Shown: positions 33,548-45,900 of the stretch, one piece after another
Numbering within the stretch: the stretch's first letter is position 1
Layout of the letters: every line of letters starts with the position of its first letter
Assembly: GCA_027575805.1 (NCBI GenBank)
Contig: JANBPU010000043.1
Location: 39,703-103,702, forward strand
Direction: 5' to 3'
DNA length: 64,000 bases
Source of the DNA: Mycoemilia scoparia
Lineage: Eukaryota; Kickxellomycota; Kickxellomycetes; Kickxellales; Kickxellaceae
Translations under genes and position numbers: made by a program
The notes under the pieces: model-generated
What the model was told of the DNA's origin: nothing
Database searches by the model: none
The model's input: only the letters and a program-made list of their open reading frames with translations

Positions 33548-33841
33548 ATGAAACTGTCCACTACAGTAACTCTTTCTGCCATAATGGTCATTTTCCTGAG
33601 CACATCAACCATATTGGTTTTTGGTAAACAATACGTCTGCCACTGCGAGCCAGACAACGAAAAGTCCGACGATTCGATCACAGCCTGTAAAGGAATCAAG
33701 GATGTTTCTGCAGTGTGGGATGATGGCAGCAAACGATGTCTAATCGAAAACGAACATGGAATACTCGAGCACCATTCTGGTTGCAGAGTTAATCTTAAAG
33801 TAAGCAAGTGCACGCCTGTTGAATCTGTCAAGAAAGTTTAG
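33548..33841 (+). CDS. Small secreted six-cysteine protein
   Basis: Encodes 97 residues. A signal peptide covers about 1-26 (MKLSTTVTLSAIMVIFLSTS then TILVFGK). The mature part of about 70 residues has six cysteines (YVCHCEP, TACKG, KRCLI, SGCRV, SKCTP), consistent with three disulfides and a compact extracellular fold. The start context CCAAAATGA is good. No known family was recognised. The cysteine spacing differs from that of the secreted protein at 19.9 kb, so the two are not obvious paralogues. A role outside the cell, in wall, defence or host or substrate interaction, is inference only. Confidence 0.72.
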   Translation: MKLSTTVTLSAIMVIFLSTSTILVFGKQYVCHCEPDNEKSDDSITACKGIKDVSAVWDDGSKRCLIENEHGILEHHSGCRVNLKVSKCTPVESVKKV

Positions 33842-34429
33842 AGCGAGAGATAGATAGATAGATAGATAGATATCTAGGTGGATAGAGAGAAGTCAGGTCT
33901 GTTTGTTGGTTGGTTGGTTGGTTTGTCAGATCATGTGCATTTGGTTTGGGATCAGTCTGGATTCAATAAACTGTCTCTAATAGTAATTAAATAAAGTATA
34001 CTTGGTGGACACTAAATGAGTAGTTATTTTTAAAGGGTGATCGTCTGTTAACAAATAGTAATCACATATTCGGCTGTTGTTGCTTCTTTTATCGTTGGCC
34101 TCTAAAAGGTGTATCCTTCAAAAATTATCACCCAAATAAACAACAATTGGTTTGAAAGTATATATATATATATGTATATTATATTTGAAAACAAAACAAA
34201 AAGGACGATTTTAATTTTACGTTATATATAAAAGTACCAAATCAGTGTCATCAATCACAGATGATATTGATAAAAATCCAGCACAACATAACTTTAAGGA
34301 ACATATATAAAGAAAACGAACAACTCAATAATTATATGTATGTATAGAAAGATGCGTTGTTAATAGTAGGATCTGATCTCAGCAACAGTCAGTCAATAGA
34401 CAATAATGCCATGACATTGAGATGGTTAT
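33842..34429. other. Intergenic, convergent 3' flanks
   Basis: A GATA microsatellite at about 33850-33873, a TTGG repeat, and a diverged family A element at about 34017-34136. No gene seen. Confidence 0.6.
34017..34136 (+). repeat. Family A-related MITE, copy A7 (divergent)
   Basis: Left end GAGTAGTTATTTTTAAAGGG then TGATC; right end ATCCTTCAAAAATTATCACC. The interior (GTTAACAAATAGTAATCACA) matches the partial element at 16.46-16.52 kb rather than A2-A4. A second subfamily is therefore likely. Confidence 0.6.
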
Positions 34430-35558
34430 TTATGAAAGATGTTCAGCGTGGAATCTAATATGATCTTCAATAAACGTTTGCACAAACCAATACGAATGAT
34501 CAAAAGTAGGATGCAAACGGTTTTGGACCTTGACCAATTCTTTGTTATTTTCAGCAGCAGCCATAAAATGATCAGGAAGCAAATCACCTCTCTTCAGAAA
34601 GTCATCGTTATCACCCTGATCCAACATGATATCCAAGCAAGGACCATCATATATTTTAACCAAGCAACAGGCATCATAGCTTTCCCACAACGGTTGGGTC
34701 TCAGGGGTCAGTTTGCCCAAATACTCGGTGAATGCCTTTTGGCCGGGGTTGCAATCAATTGGGTTACAGATTGGAGCAAATAGGGAAACGCTCTTGAACT
34801 TGCCTGGGTTCTTTAGGGCCGAAATGAGGGCGCCGTGGCCACCCATTGAATGGCCAAAGATCGAAACCCGTTGGGAATCGACGTTGAAGTTTGCGTTAAT
34901 TAGCTCGGGAAGCTCTTCGTTGACGTAGCTGTACATGTTGTAGTGTTTGGACCATTTGGGGGTGGTTGCGTTGACATAGAATCCGGCACCGGTGCCTAGA
35001 TCCCAGGCATCATCCTCGCCCTCTACACCAGCACCGCCTATAGTATAATATAGCAATGTAGCATTGTTGTTAGTGAAATAGTTTCTGTGCTATATTGGAT
35101 GTTTCTGGCTGCTTCTTATATATATATATAAACTTACGTGGGCTGGTGTCTGGTGTTACCAAGGCGATTTTAAGTTCAGACAAAAACCTGATAGCGCCAG
35201 ATTTAATGATCATATTGTCTTCAGTACAAGTCAAACCGGACAAGAAATACAAAAGCTATTGACAGCAATAATGAACAGGTGTTTGCGAGTGTTATTTTAT
35301 GCAGCCATGTGGTTAGGACATTTATATCCGATTCTTAAATATCTTTGTAGAAATATGTATACTTACAGGTACTTTGCTGGCCGATCCATTAGATAATGGC
35401 GATGGGGATGGGGAGGACGACGACGAATCGATCGCACAAAGTGGCAAATAAATATTAAAGTGCATAGTCACATTGCCCAAGACTTTGGAAGTATGCTTGT
35501 ACTTGAATAGGTATCCATTAAAGCATCTGTTCTTCGACACAAGCTCCAAGCCCGACAT
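34430..35558 (-). CDS. ESD: S-formylglutathione hydrolase (esterase D)
   Basis: Hydrolyses S-formylglutathione to formate and glutathione, the second step of glutathione-dependent formaldehyde detoxification in the cytosol. Exons 35558-35367, 35255-35138 and 35037-34430 encode 305 residues. It is an alpha/beta hydrolase with [14 protein letters not shown] (oxyanion region) and [29 protein letters not shown] and the nucleophile elbow GHSMGGHG (Ser at about 167) follow. The catalytic Asp lies in DQGDNDDFL and the His in TFDHSYWF. All triad residues are present. An insertion of about 19 residues ([18 protein letters not shown]) near residue 45-62, just before the first intron, is not typical. 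Exon junctions restore the family-conserved SPRG. Confidence 0.95.
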
Positions 35559-36960
35559 TCTTTCTTGTAGCAGTGGCTGGTGTTACGTTCAAAAAAGGGA
35601 GAAGGTGCTTTATAATTTTATGTGGTTTGAGAATAAAAATAAAGAGTGGAGAAGAGAGGTGGTTGTGGAAATATATGTGATTTTGAGTCTGTGCAGTATT
35701 GACGATGTTGCCTTATGTTAGATTTATGGGGAGCTGTTGGCGCTGATGGTATAGTATTTGTTGGCAGGCCTTGAAACAAATTTAAGCGATTTTAGCTATT
35801 CAAATTTCGGGTGTTCAAACACGGGAATTAGAGCGAAAAAAGGATAGAGAAAGAGAAAGAGAGAGAGAGAGCGGTGATGGTATTGGTTGTAGAGTCCTTC
35901 TTCCTTTCCAATATTTTGTTAGGCAACAGCGGGTGATTATTTGCAAGCCAGCAATAATTGATTAGGCCTCTTTTTATCTTGGGAACCAGTGTATATTATT
36001 GCAAAATGTATTTAGGGGGCAGCACAAGCTGTGGTAGCATAGAAAGGAATATAAAGCAGGAAAGATTGGTAGATAGAGGGATATACAAGCAGTCTGTGAA
36101 CAATAGCAGAGACAACGACGACAATAGGAAAGGTCTAATAAGGAGGAAGCGCTATTGTTTAACCGTGGCAGAACAAGGAAAAGGAAATTTGATTGAAAAG
36201 GGAGAGTGGTTGGATATACGAGAAACGCTGAAGCTCGAGCCGCTGTTTTTACCTGTGGTATTTTTTAAAAGAACTATCAACCATGGACATTGACTGCAAC
36301 TCAAAAATGCGCTAGATTATTAACGGACGAATCGTTTGAGAATATTTCAACTTGGTGTGTGAATAGCAGAGCCCGACAACAAACATCGTCATAAAACAAG
36401 AAAGGCACCATGAATGCCTGTGTATGACCTCACCGATTTTGACGTTGATGTCAGCACAATCTCGCCTTAGATGCTCATTGCCACCATGGCTCTGACACAC
36501 ACAGACTCCCTTGGCTGGACGCTGACCATTAGTTGGCTGATCACCACTGAAGTCCAGCTATCTCTGAGTTCATGTCAGCCAGCACATGACTTGTGCTATT
36601 TCGCTAGAAACTAATGGTTGGTGTGAATGCATCTGCCTTCCCATTGTGTGTTCATGCAAACCCTCGCCCACATTCTCAGCAAAATGCTAGTATAACTGAA
36701 CAACTCAAACCGTTGCCAACCTGAACATGGTGATAAACTGAACTGGACTCTTGTTATTGGTATTATCAATCTATGTAAATGTATTTATTTGTTGGAAAAT
36801 CAAAGCAATCGAGTGTGTTGTGAGGGGAAAATGCATACAAGGTGGTAACTATAATACCAAAAAATGAAAATAAAAACAAATAAAAAACTAAATTCTAAAT
36901 AAAAACTAAAGCTATTACTATATCACTTTTGTCAGCTATGAAAGCTATCGAAATATTGTA
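35559..36960. other. Intergenic
   Basis: About 1.4 kb between the SFGH start and the 3' end of the giant gene. Includes a GA-rich run near 35850. A 111-codon plus-strand open frame at 35958 lacks convincing composition. No gene or dispersed repeat copy was recognised. Confidence 0.5.
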
Positions 36961-39900
36961 TTATTGAGGTCGGTATGATGAATTGATATTGCTGACATTG
37001 GCTGATGCAGCGCTATTTCGGCAAATGTTGTCAAGCCATGAGTATAGCTGATTAAGCACTCCTGAATGTAGAAATCCTGTTGCTGGCTGTCCCGAATAAC
37101 CCAATGATGCCGGACCAAATGACCTGCTGCCTGCAACAGACGCTCCTCTGCTTCCTCCAATACTGCCACTACGCATTACTGAAGACGATGATGATATCTC
37201 AATCGCTTCCCACAGCCGCCTCTCCTCCAAGAATACCTCTAAATCCGTGCGCGGCATTGGTCTATAACAAATTGAGGTTGTATATAGCGGACTAAAGTCT
37301 GCTGCATACTGTTCAAACTGAGGAACTAATGTTGAGTATCGTCTGTAGATATCGTCCCAGAATATATACCATGGAAGTGAAATTGGATCGGTGCTCTGGG
37401 AAGGAGTAATGGCATTGAGTCGCTGATAAAGGCTAGCCAAATCTTGGCCATGGTATTCGAAGAGACCCTTTATATCTACATTCTTTTCATTTTGTATAAT
37501 CTGTCTCAACTGATCATAGCTTGGCAAGTTGGCCAAGTTATCACGATGTTCAGGAGAAAATACCAGTGTGTGGAAATGTGGTGACAGAGCAAATTGTTTG
37601 CGGTCAAATTCTTCTATATGCCATTTTCGATAGTGACGGAAGGCCTTTTGGATCAATGGAAGACGCGCCTCAATCAGCGCCTGGTTCTCACTAAACAAGT
37701 GAGTCAAATGTGGAGTTGGGTCGTAATTGTTGTTGAGCCCAATAATCGCACTCTTGGAACCAGCTGAAAGTGCATTTGCCAATCCCTGGCTGGTGTTGGA
37801 CATTGTCGATCCAAGGAGATACCGATTGTATGCCCTGACATCAATGTGGGTCCCTGCTACCATGTTTGTTGGGTTTGTGGCCGAAACTACTTTGTTGTCC
37901 ACAACACACAGCTGTCCAGTTTCAAATACATCCATTGTACACTTGAATCCGGGGTTGAAGTTGTAACGGTCCTGCCACATTGTCGACTTGTGTCTTTGTA
38001 TTCTGACAATACCCTTTATATATGGTATGGTGTTGCCCGGACGATTGCTGCTATTGGATCCAATGTGGTGTTCAAGTTGCGACTTTATCCTAGATTTCTT
38101 TTCATAGGTTAGTGTCACAACTTGACCTTCAAGTGCACGCAGCCGCATTCTGATTTCACGACGGCGCTGCACTTCGCCATTGCGATTCTGCTCGACCAAT
38201 TTAGTGAGTTTCTCTATGTTTCCAAAGCTATAGGCAACACCTGGTGCATCGTCCCAAACTATCGTGACAATGAATGGGAATGGAACAACATGAATCTGAC
38301 CAAACCATGATTTTATTGATTTTGGCACAATTCCCAAGTCCGACAGTTTTGTGATTTCCTCATCCTGTGTATCCCATGGCCTGAAATAGACGTCAGGTCC
38401 AATCAGCTCGTTCTTGATGATATTGGCCATCCTCATAAAGTTGGAATCACGCTCAAGGAAGGTGGAAACTCTAAAGTTTTCGATCCCAACATTTTCGCAG
38501 ATTCTCAGGTTCTCCAGATGTCGCTCAGCAGGGTATCCATGGAAATCAATCAAGAAAGGAGGTCTTGCTTGGGTTACAGAAAACTCAAGCCTCTTATTGG
38601 GAAGCAGCCTGAAGTCGCGCGAAGCTAAAAGGATTGCCGACCATGTATCCTGCCACACTCTTTCTATTGCCAATCTATGCAGCATCGGGTCTCGCTCAGA
38701 GTTAGCTGTCAAAACTCCAGGTGAGAACACAAGCTGATTTCTGCCACCACTCATCCACCTCCTCATGAACTTGGTTGACATCAGAAGGAAGTACAGGATT
38801 ACCAGAACTGCAAGGGAATTCAAAATTATGACAGTAATGGTAAGGCCCTTGTGTTTATTGGTATCAATGCTGACTAGGGCAAGTGCAATGGAGAAGATCG
38901 ATGCAAGCATCGTGACAGCTCTTGAAATGAGCTCAGAAAGGTTGGCTGTGGGATCAAAGAACGGCCGACGGCGGTTGTGACGATACAAAAATAGGAGTGA
39001 GAACAGCATCAACAATACTTGGCGGGCAGTGTCCATCGAGTGTCTTGATTTATTACGAGCCCAGCAGTTATCTTTTCTAAATACAACAGTTATAAACACC
39101 AAGACAAACTTCCAGTACATCATTCTGACATATGTATTGGCGAATCCGGGATAGAACATCTCGTAAACAAATTTTATCGGTGAATCATCAAGATCGAGTA
39201 GCCTGCGGTAGTGAAGGGCCTGGAGGTGCTTGGCCACAACTACTTGGTCATTTTTGCTTAAACCTTGGTGACTAGCGAGGTTGTCTTTGTAGCTGTAGTA
39301 CCCATTTGTTGTAGCATATCGTTCATCAGTGAATGATACAATTCCCTTTGGTTTTGTCTGTCTCTTGGCAAATCCTCCTAGGTTGGGCAAGTAGGGCATA
39401 TGGTGCACGATTTGAGACGATACGAACATAGGCCACCATATTCCAACAACCACGACAACTATAACAGCCAACGGTATCAGGACATATGTGCCATTAAATA
39501 CATCGGTCTTCATTGTAGTTGTATAGCAGAACGAGTCGGGTTGGCGCAAATTCAAAGATCTCGGATCTCCAGGAACAAATGACTGACTCATCGAATCAAA
39601 ATCGGGGTTGTCAGAGTGGAGATAGGGATTAGACTTAACAGGCCAGTACTTATAGTCCCAAACTAACGTCTCCATAGCAAGCTTTATGGTAGGCAAATAC
39701 AAGGTAGTCAGGATAGCAAACACGACTCGGTTGCGAATCCATGGAGAAATGAATTGCTTGAATTTGTTCTGTACGACATCAATAGTAGAAGGCCAGGCCC
39801 AGTTGCTGTTGTCCAGGCTATGCTCATCAACATCCCAGGGATTCTTCCATGTACATGCAACCCAGAGCAGAACACCGACCAACATAATCATACTAAATAC

Positions 39901-42900
39901 AATCATAAATGGCGTATTGTGATGAGTTAGGTCTGCAACCTCTAGGGAAAGGATCTTTGGGATATAGGTCAGTAGAACAAGCGTCCACTTATTTTGCCCT
40001 GTCTCGTTGCTTGGTGAGATGGCGATAAATCCAATAAGACCAAGGTACATTGCAACAACTTGGAAAAAGTCACGTAGAATCTCCCAATGTACTCCAACAC
40101 GGCGGTTAATGCTCCCCTTGGCAACAGCTGTATCCTGGATAATGGGCTTTGATCCGGGGCAACCAGTTGCTAGCTGTGCAGATGCACTGAATGACCACTC
40201 AGTTCCAGTTCTATAGCGATATGGACTTGGGCCTGTAGACTCATCTGTCTTTGTTGTGTTCTTTGCCTTCACCAATGATGACAGTTCGCTAGGATGTGCA
40301 GGAATAAATAGTGGCTCGCCTCCTCGGCTGATGATGGCCTTCATTATTCTGTATGGGATGTGGCTGAATGGAGCAAACATGGGTATACTGGGTTCTTCGT
40401 TTGCTGGTGCATCTCGATCTCCGTCTTGACTACCAGTTTCAATGTCTCTTTCTTCTGGGACTCCGAGTCTTTCAATACCAACATCTGGGCCACTTGGCAC
40501 ACCATATTGATTATCACCAACTCTTCTTGGTTTCTTTTTCTTTCGTGTATTCCATTCATATCGATCATTTGCAACAGTAGATGTAGTGGGTAATGGATCG
40601 ATCAATTCGTTTATCCTCTTCTGCTTGTCATTTTCAACATCTTTGATGATATCCCACACTGTCTCATCATTCATTATCTCTGGTGCTCTTTCAAAGGCTC
40701 GGGGTTCTGTAAACGGAGCAAGTGGAATATTCCTTAGCCGTTGGTCAAGCGCTGGATATTGCAATGGAAGTGCTTTTGGTTGATATTCGGCATTCTTGAT
40801 CAGCTTAAATGGATTGTGGTTGTAGTGGTCACCATTTATATTTACTAGCTCAGAGACGGTCGAAAAATATCCCTGTGCAGGCTTCTGACTAATCCGATAA
40901 CGTTTCCAAAGCCCATGCAAGTGCATTACTGAAACTGCTGGTAAGCCTATCTTAATAAGATTATTCAAATAACCCGATATTCCATTGTCTTCAGAATCAT
41001 CGGCATGTGCTTGGGAGGCATTGGGTACACCAGTGGCACTTTGGTGGGGTGGAATTGCAGATCCAGAGGAGGTATTGGGCTGTTGGCCGTTATTATTACC
41101 ACCACTTCCACCAAATATCTTCATCACTGGCTGTAGAAGGCTCGTAGCGCCCAATATACCAGCAATGTTCGAAAATATGTTTCCGTTTCCACCAGCTTGG
41201 GTGGTCTGTGTAGGCTCTGGTGGACCTTGGTGACCACCCAATCCTTGGGAAGATAAAATGGAAGACATAAAGTCATTCTGGGTTTGCTCCGTCTGTTGGG
41301 GATATGGTTGCTGGTACTGCTGTGGCTGTGATGGTGGAATTGGGTGTTGGCCAGAAGAAGCATACTGCATATTATTATCAGTAACTGTTGTTTGCTCAAC
41401 TACTGGCGTGTGCTCACTATTACCAGCACCATGTGCTGCTGCCTCCTCAGACTTCTTTTTCTTGCCCATTATCTTGTCCCAAAGTCGTCCCAGAGTGCCG
41501 CCGCCAGCTACTGCACTAGCTGCTCCTGCTGCTGCCGCCGCCGCTGCTGACCCTGCAACAATTTGGTTGAGGTTTGATCCATTTGTATGTGAATGAGCAG
41601 TTGATGAGCTAACCACGCTGGTATCATTTCCGCTGGCACCATGACCCTCTATATAACTGCTGCTACCACTGCTATCAAGAGAAATCAAGTTACCTTCGTT
41701 TTCGCCTTGAGTCTGGGGATGTGGTTGTGTTGCAGGATGTACATTACTGGGCCCAGCAAAGGATACCGATGCTGGTGGTGGATACTGTGGTTCTGGCGGT
41801 TGAGAATATGGAGGTTCCTGGTGGTGCTCTGGCTCCGGCATTGACATTGGCATGGTTGTAGTCATGTCAGGCTGTTGCTGTTGTGGTGCCTGATAAGACA
41901 TTTGTTGTGGTTCCTGTTGACTGTATGACTGATGGTACTGAGGCTGAGGCTGCTGATATTGTGGATCACCATATGGATACTCTTGTTGATGATGTTGATC
42001 AAAGTCTGGCTGTGAAGGCCTTGGAGCATTCTGCTTAAATCTACCAGTGAGTTTTTGCCAAAATGACGGTCTTGGCTCACCTTCAGACTCATCAGAGGAT
42101 GGCGCATAGCTTTCTGTTTCCTCATCGCCATACTGTTGATAATTGAGATTTTGTACCTGTGGTTGCTGCTGCTGTTGTTGTTGTTGCTGCTGTGGGGGTG
42201 GGGGTTGCTGCTCATCTGAATCTTTCTTTGAGCGCAATGCTTTTAGAGCTGACCAAATTCCAAACAGTGCTGGCAACTTACTCACAACATTGGCAGCATT
42301 GACCATGTTGTGACCAGACCCATGTGCTTGATGCTGAGGTGGTGGTGGTGGTGGTGGTGGCTGTGTCAGTTGAGAGTAGTGATTTGAATAGTTATCCTGA
42401 GTGATTTGGCTCTCATATGCCTGAATTGGTGGTTGTGGTTGATGTGCAATGGATTGAGTATACTGAGAGTGGTCTTGAGAATACTGCTGAGGATGCTGTT
42501 GCTGTGGTGGTGGCTGTTGTTGGTATGATTGGTATTGTTGTTGGGCTTGCAATCCCGCCAAATGCTGCTGTTGCATCGCGTGAGGTGAAGGAAGCGGGGA
42601 AGTCCCGGAAGTACCAGTGGCTGTGGTTTGTCCCAAATTATTACTATCGGTATACCCCTGATGCTGCTGTTGTTGTTGTGATGCTTGATGAACTTGGGCT
42701 AACTGGTTGGCTTGTTGATGAAGATCATTGAACATGGACTGAGTTGGGGACTGGATAGCTTGTTCATGGCCCTGCGTTTGACCATGGCTATGATAACCAC
42801 TAGAATCATGAGATGAATCAGGAATACCTTGGTTGTTGTTGTTGTTATAATGGCTGGGACTGCTAGCTGTCTCACTAGGCCCATTGGATACGCTGTACTT

Positions 42901-45900
42901 GTGCACTGATTCCTGTCGTATTTCTTCTGGAGTTGGCTCAAACCAGTTGGAAAATAACGACTTTATCTTTTGTCCAAACGACCTCCTTGGAGGTCTTTGC
43001 TCAACATTGGCATCAGCGGGATGCTGCTGACTGGCTCCAGTTTCTACTTTCGATGATTCTTCGGATTCATCAGCAAAGGACGACCCCTCTTCGGACTCCT
43101 GGATCAAGGATTCTCGTGTTTCATTTGCGTTTGCCAACATACCTACTACTGTTCCTGCAGCCGCAGCTGTGGCAATACCTGCACCAGATCCAGTCGGCTT
43201 AGGAATGTGAGTACCATCCCTTCCACCAAATATCCGTTTGATCCAGGATTTTCTAGGTGGTTGTGGTGTTACCACTGTCTGCTCAGGATTAAGATGACCT
43301 TGAGGATATGGCTGCGGATGGTGTTGGTGATGTTGGCCTTGATGCTTTTCATCCCACTGTGTTGTCATTCCTTGGGGTACAGGTGGCTGATATGATCCAT
43401 GATGTTCCTGTTGAGAATGAGAATGATGAGTAGGTGGAGGAGGATGCAGTTGGTCTTTCTCAAATTGTGTACTTGCAACAGTTACCATTTGGTGCCCGGA
43501 TGTATCAACCCTGACTCCTGAATTAAGAAGAGTATTGACCTGGCTTGTTGGGTAACCATGTGTCTTCTCGTTTGTAGCATCTGAAGCTGACGGTTGCATT
43601 ACCTTCTCATGAACAATTGATCCCGATGAGCTGCGTAATGGACTTGATCCATGGAGCATAACCGACGGTGGTCTAACACCCCCATGATATCTGCGTGGAG
43701 AATGGGATTCAGTGCTGTTTCCTGTCATACCTGAAGAGGAGTTAGTGGTAGCACCAGGTGAAAACGATTCCGATGATTGCTGCGAGCTCTGTTGGTATTC
43801 CTGCTGGGATAGTGGCTCATTTGGGTCAGTGTTGTATGCTGAGGACGAATGTGTTGGCAATGGAGGTAATGGTCGCCTTTGGGACATCATGGGTTCCTGT
43901 GCACCGCCAGAATTGTTTTGTGACATTGGTGGTGTGGATATGGTGGCTTCGGAGTATAACCGACTTCCCCCTCTTTTTGTTTGTGATGTTGAAGGAGCTG
44001 ATGTTCCTTTGGATTCCCTTTCCTTCAAGCTAGCAGTAATGGCCGGGCTGTCGCCAACTATAGGCATCTCAACATTAAACTTTTGTTTCTGATGCCGCTT
44101 CTTCTTGTTGCCATATTTCATGGAAGGACTGCCGGTCTCCTTGCTCTTTTCAGTAACAGGTCCAATTGGGGGTCGATCCACTTCATCATTTTGTCCCCAA
44201 GTCACATTTGTTGGATTTCGATTGGGATACACAATGGCTGGACTCTCGAGCAATTTCTCGGTCCTGGGTTTGTCGAAAAGAGCATCATTTTCACTGTATT
44301 CCCTATCACTATAGAAGCTCTCAGTAGTACTTGACTCTGTATTATTCCTACCCCCATCACCATTGTTACTACTACTGCCACTTCGGCCACTGCTGCTACC
44401 ACTATGTAAACTACCTTTGGCTTCCTCTTTATCTTGACCATCTTCCCTGTTATCATCACTCACTTGAACCACTTCATCAAACGACTTTCCTCCAACCGGC
44501 TCGACTATACCAACACCATCACTGGAAGCAGGCTCTTCTTTGCTTCTAGATCTGGTCTCTTTTTTTGAATATTCGGATTGAGCAACTTTTTCGGGACTTG
44601 ATTTAGTACTCTTGACTTTTGGCGAAGGTAACACAGCATGGCGAGGCCCAAGTTCCTTTATCAAGTCAGCCGGCAAAGCATTGCCAGATTCAACTGATGG
44701 TTGCGATGAATGTCGACCACCAGACACGCTTCCAATATGAGGTGATGAGAGAACAGCGTCATCAGTATTATTGCTAGGTGGAGCTACAGATGATGGGCTC
44801 GAATGCATATCAATCATAGGAGATTTCAAACCTGGAGAAGAAATCTTTGGAGTTTTTGGAAGCGGGATATTTGGTGGTGGTATTGGTGCAGCGGATGCTG
44901 CACTTCCATCCTTGCTACCACTGGTAGTAGTAGTAGTAGCACTACCACTGCTGCTTCTGTTGCTGCTAGTTTTGACTTGCTTCATTTCTTGGTTATCTTC
45001 CCTAATGACCTCCTCCTCCTCATTTTTCACACCCAAATCAAATTTTTCATCCTCTCTTGGAAGTTGCGGAATCGTTGTCAATTTTGGTGTAGGAGTTTCT
45101 CGTAATGGAGTATAAGCACGCTCAACATGCCCGACCTCGGATTCACTTTTGGATGTCGACATCACAATGCTTGAGCTACTGTGGTGTTTAATGGCAGCTG
45201 TAGTCGGAGAATGGGCACTTTTTGATACACCGATAGGTGGTATTGAGTTGATTGAAGAGGATGGACTGTGTGACGACTTTTGTGAAATCTCTTCAATATA
45301 GTCACGCACCTTATCGACATGACCCAGTTTAATCGATGCCGATGCAAATGAAGTCCTCCGTGATATGTGCCCTTTGTCGCCTTTGTTACGCTTTGATGAT
45401 TTAGATGTCCCTGAAGACGACAACCCTGATTCATGTGAAGATATTATGCTGTCGCTTGAATCGGAGGATGGGGCTTTTGGTCTTAATCCAGAATGCTTTT
45501 CGGGCATATGTGGAATGTCTATTGGCTGTGGTGTCGGGGTCCGGGACGGTTCTATACTATCTGATCTTGCCTTGACAATAGATTCGTATTCTTTAGCTAG
45601 AGACGAAACATACCCAGGCTGGCTTGTTACTGACTGGCAGCTTTGGGAACGGCTGCTTGGTGTCACCGATGATGACCGTAGTCGACCAGTTCCTGGTATT
45701 AGCGGCGATGTATGAAGAGATTGCCCTACCTCCGATGCATGTCGACTATGACCAGCATAAACACTGGAATTTGAAACGGTAAGCATAAGATCTGAAGCGC
45801 TGATACCATACTTGTCAATACCCAGAGCTGCTAACTCGCTGGTATTGGCCGAGCTCATGATACTAGGCGAGTATAATGTAAAGGGACGTCTTGGGCTCAA

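Noticed and set aside
35958..36293. A 111-codon plus-strand open frame
   Set aside because: Composition is dominated by Arg/Lys/Asn from A+G-rich DNA. There is no signal, domain or splice support.
43712..44092. Several 80-140-codon open frames antisense to the giant gene and to the XMAP215-type gene
   Set aside because: They are shadows of long low-complexity or repeat-coding frames, with no independent coding features.
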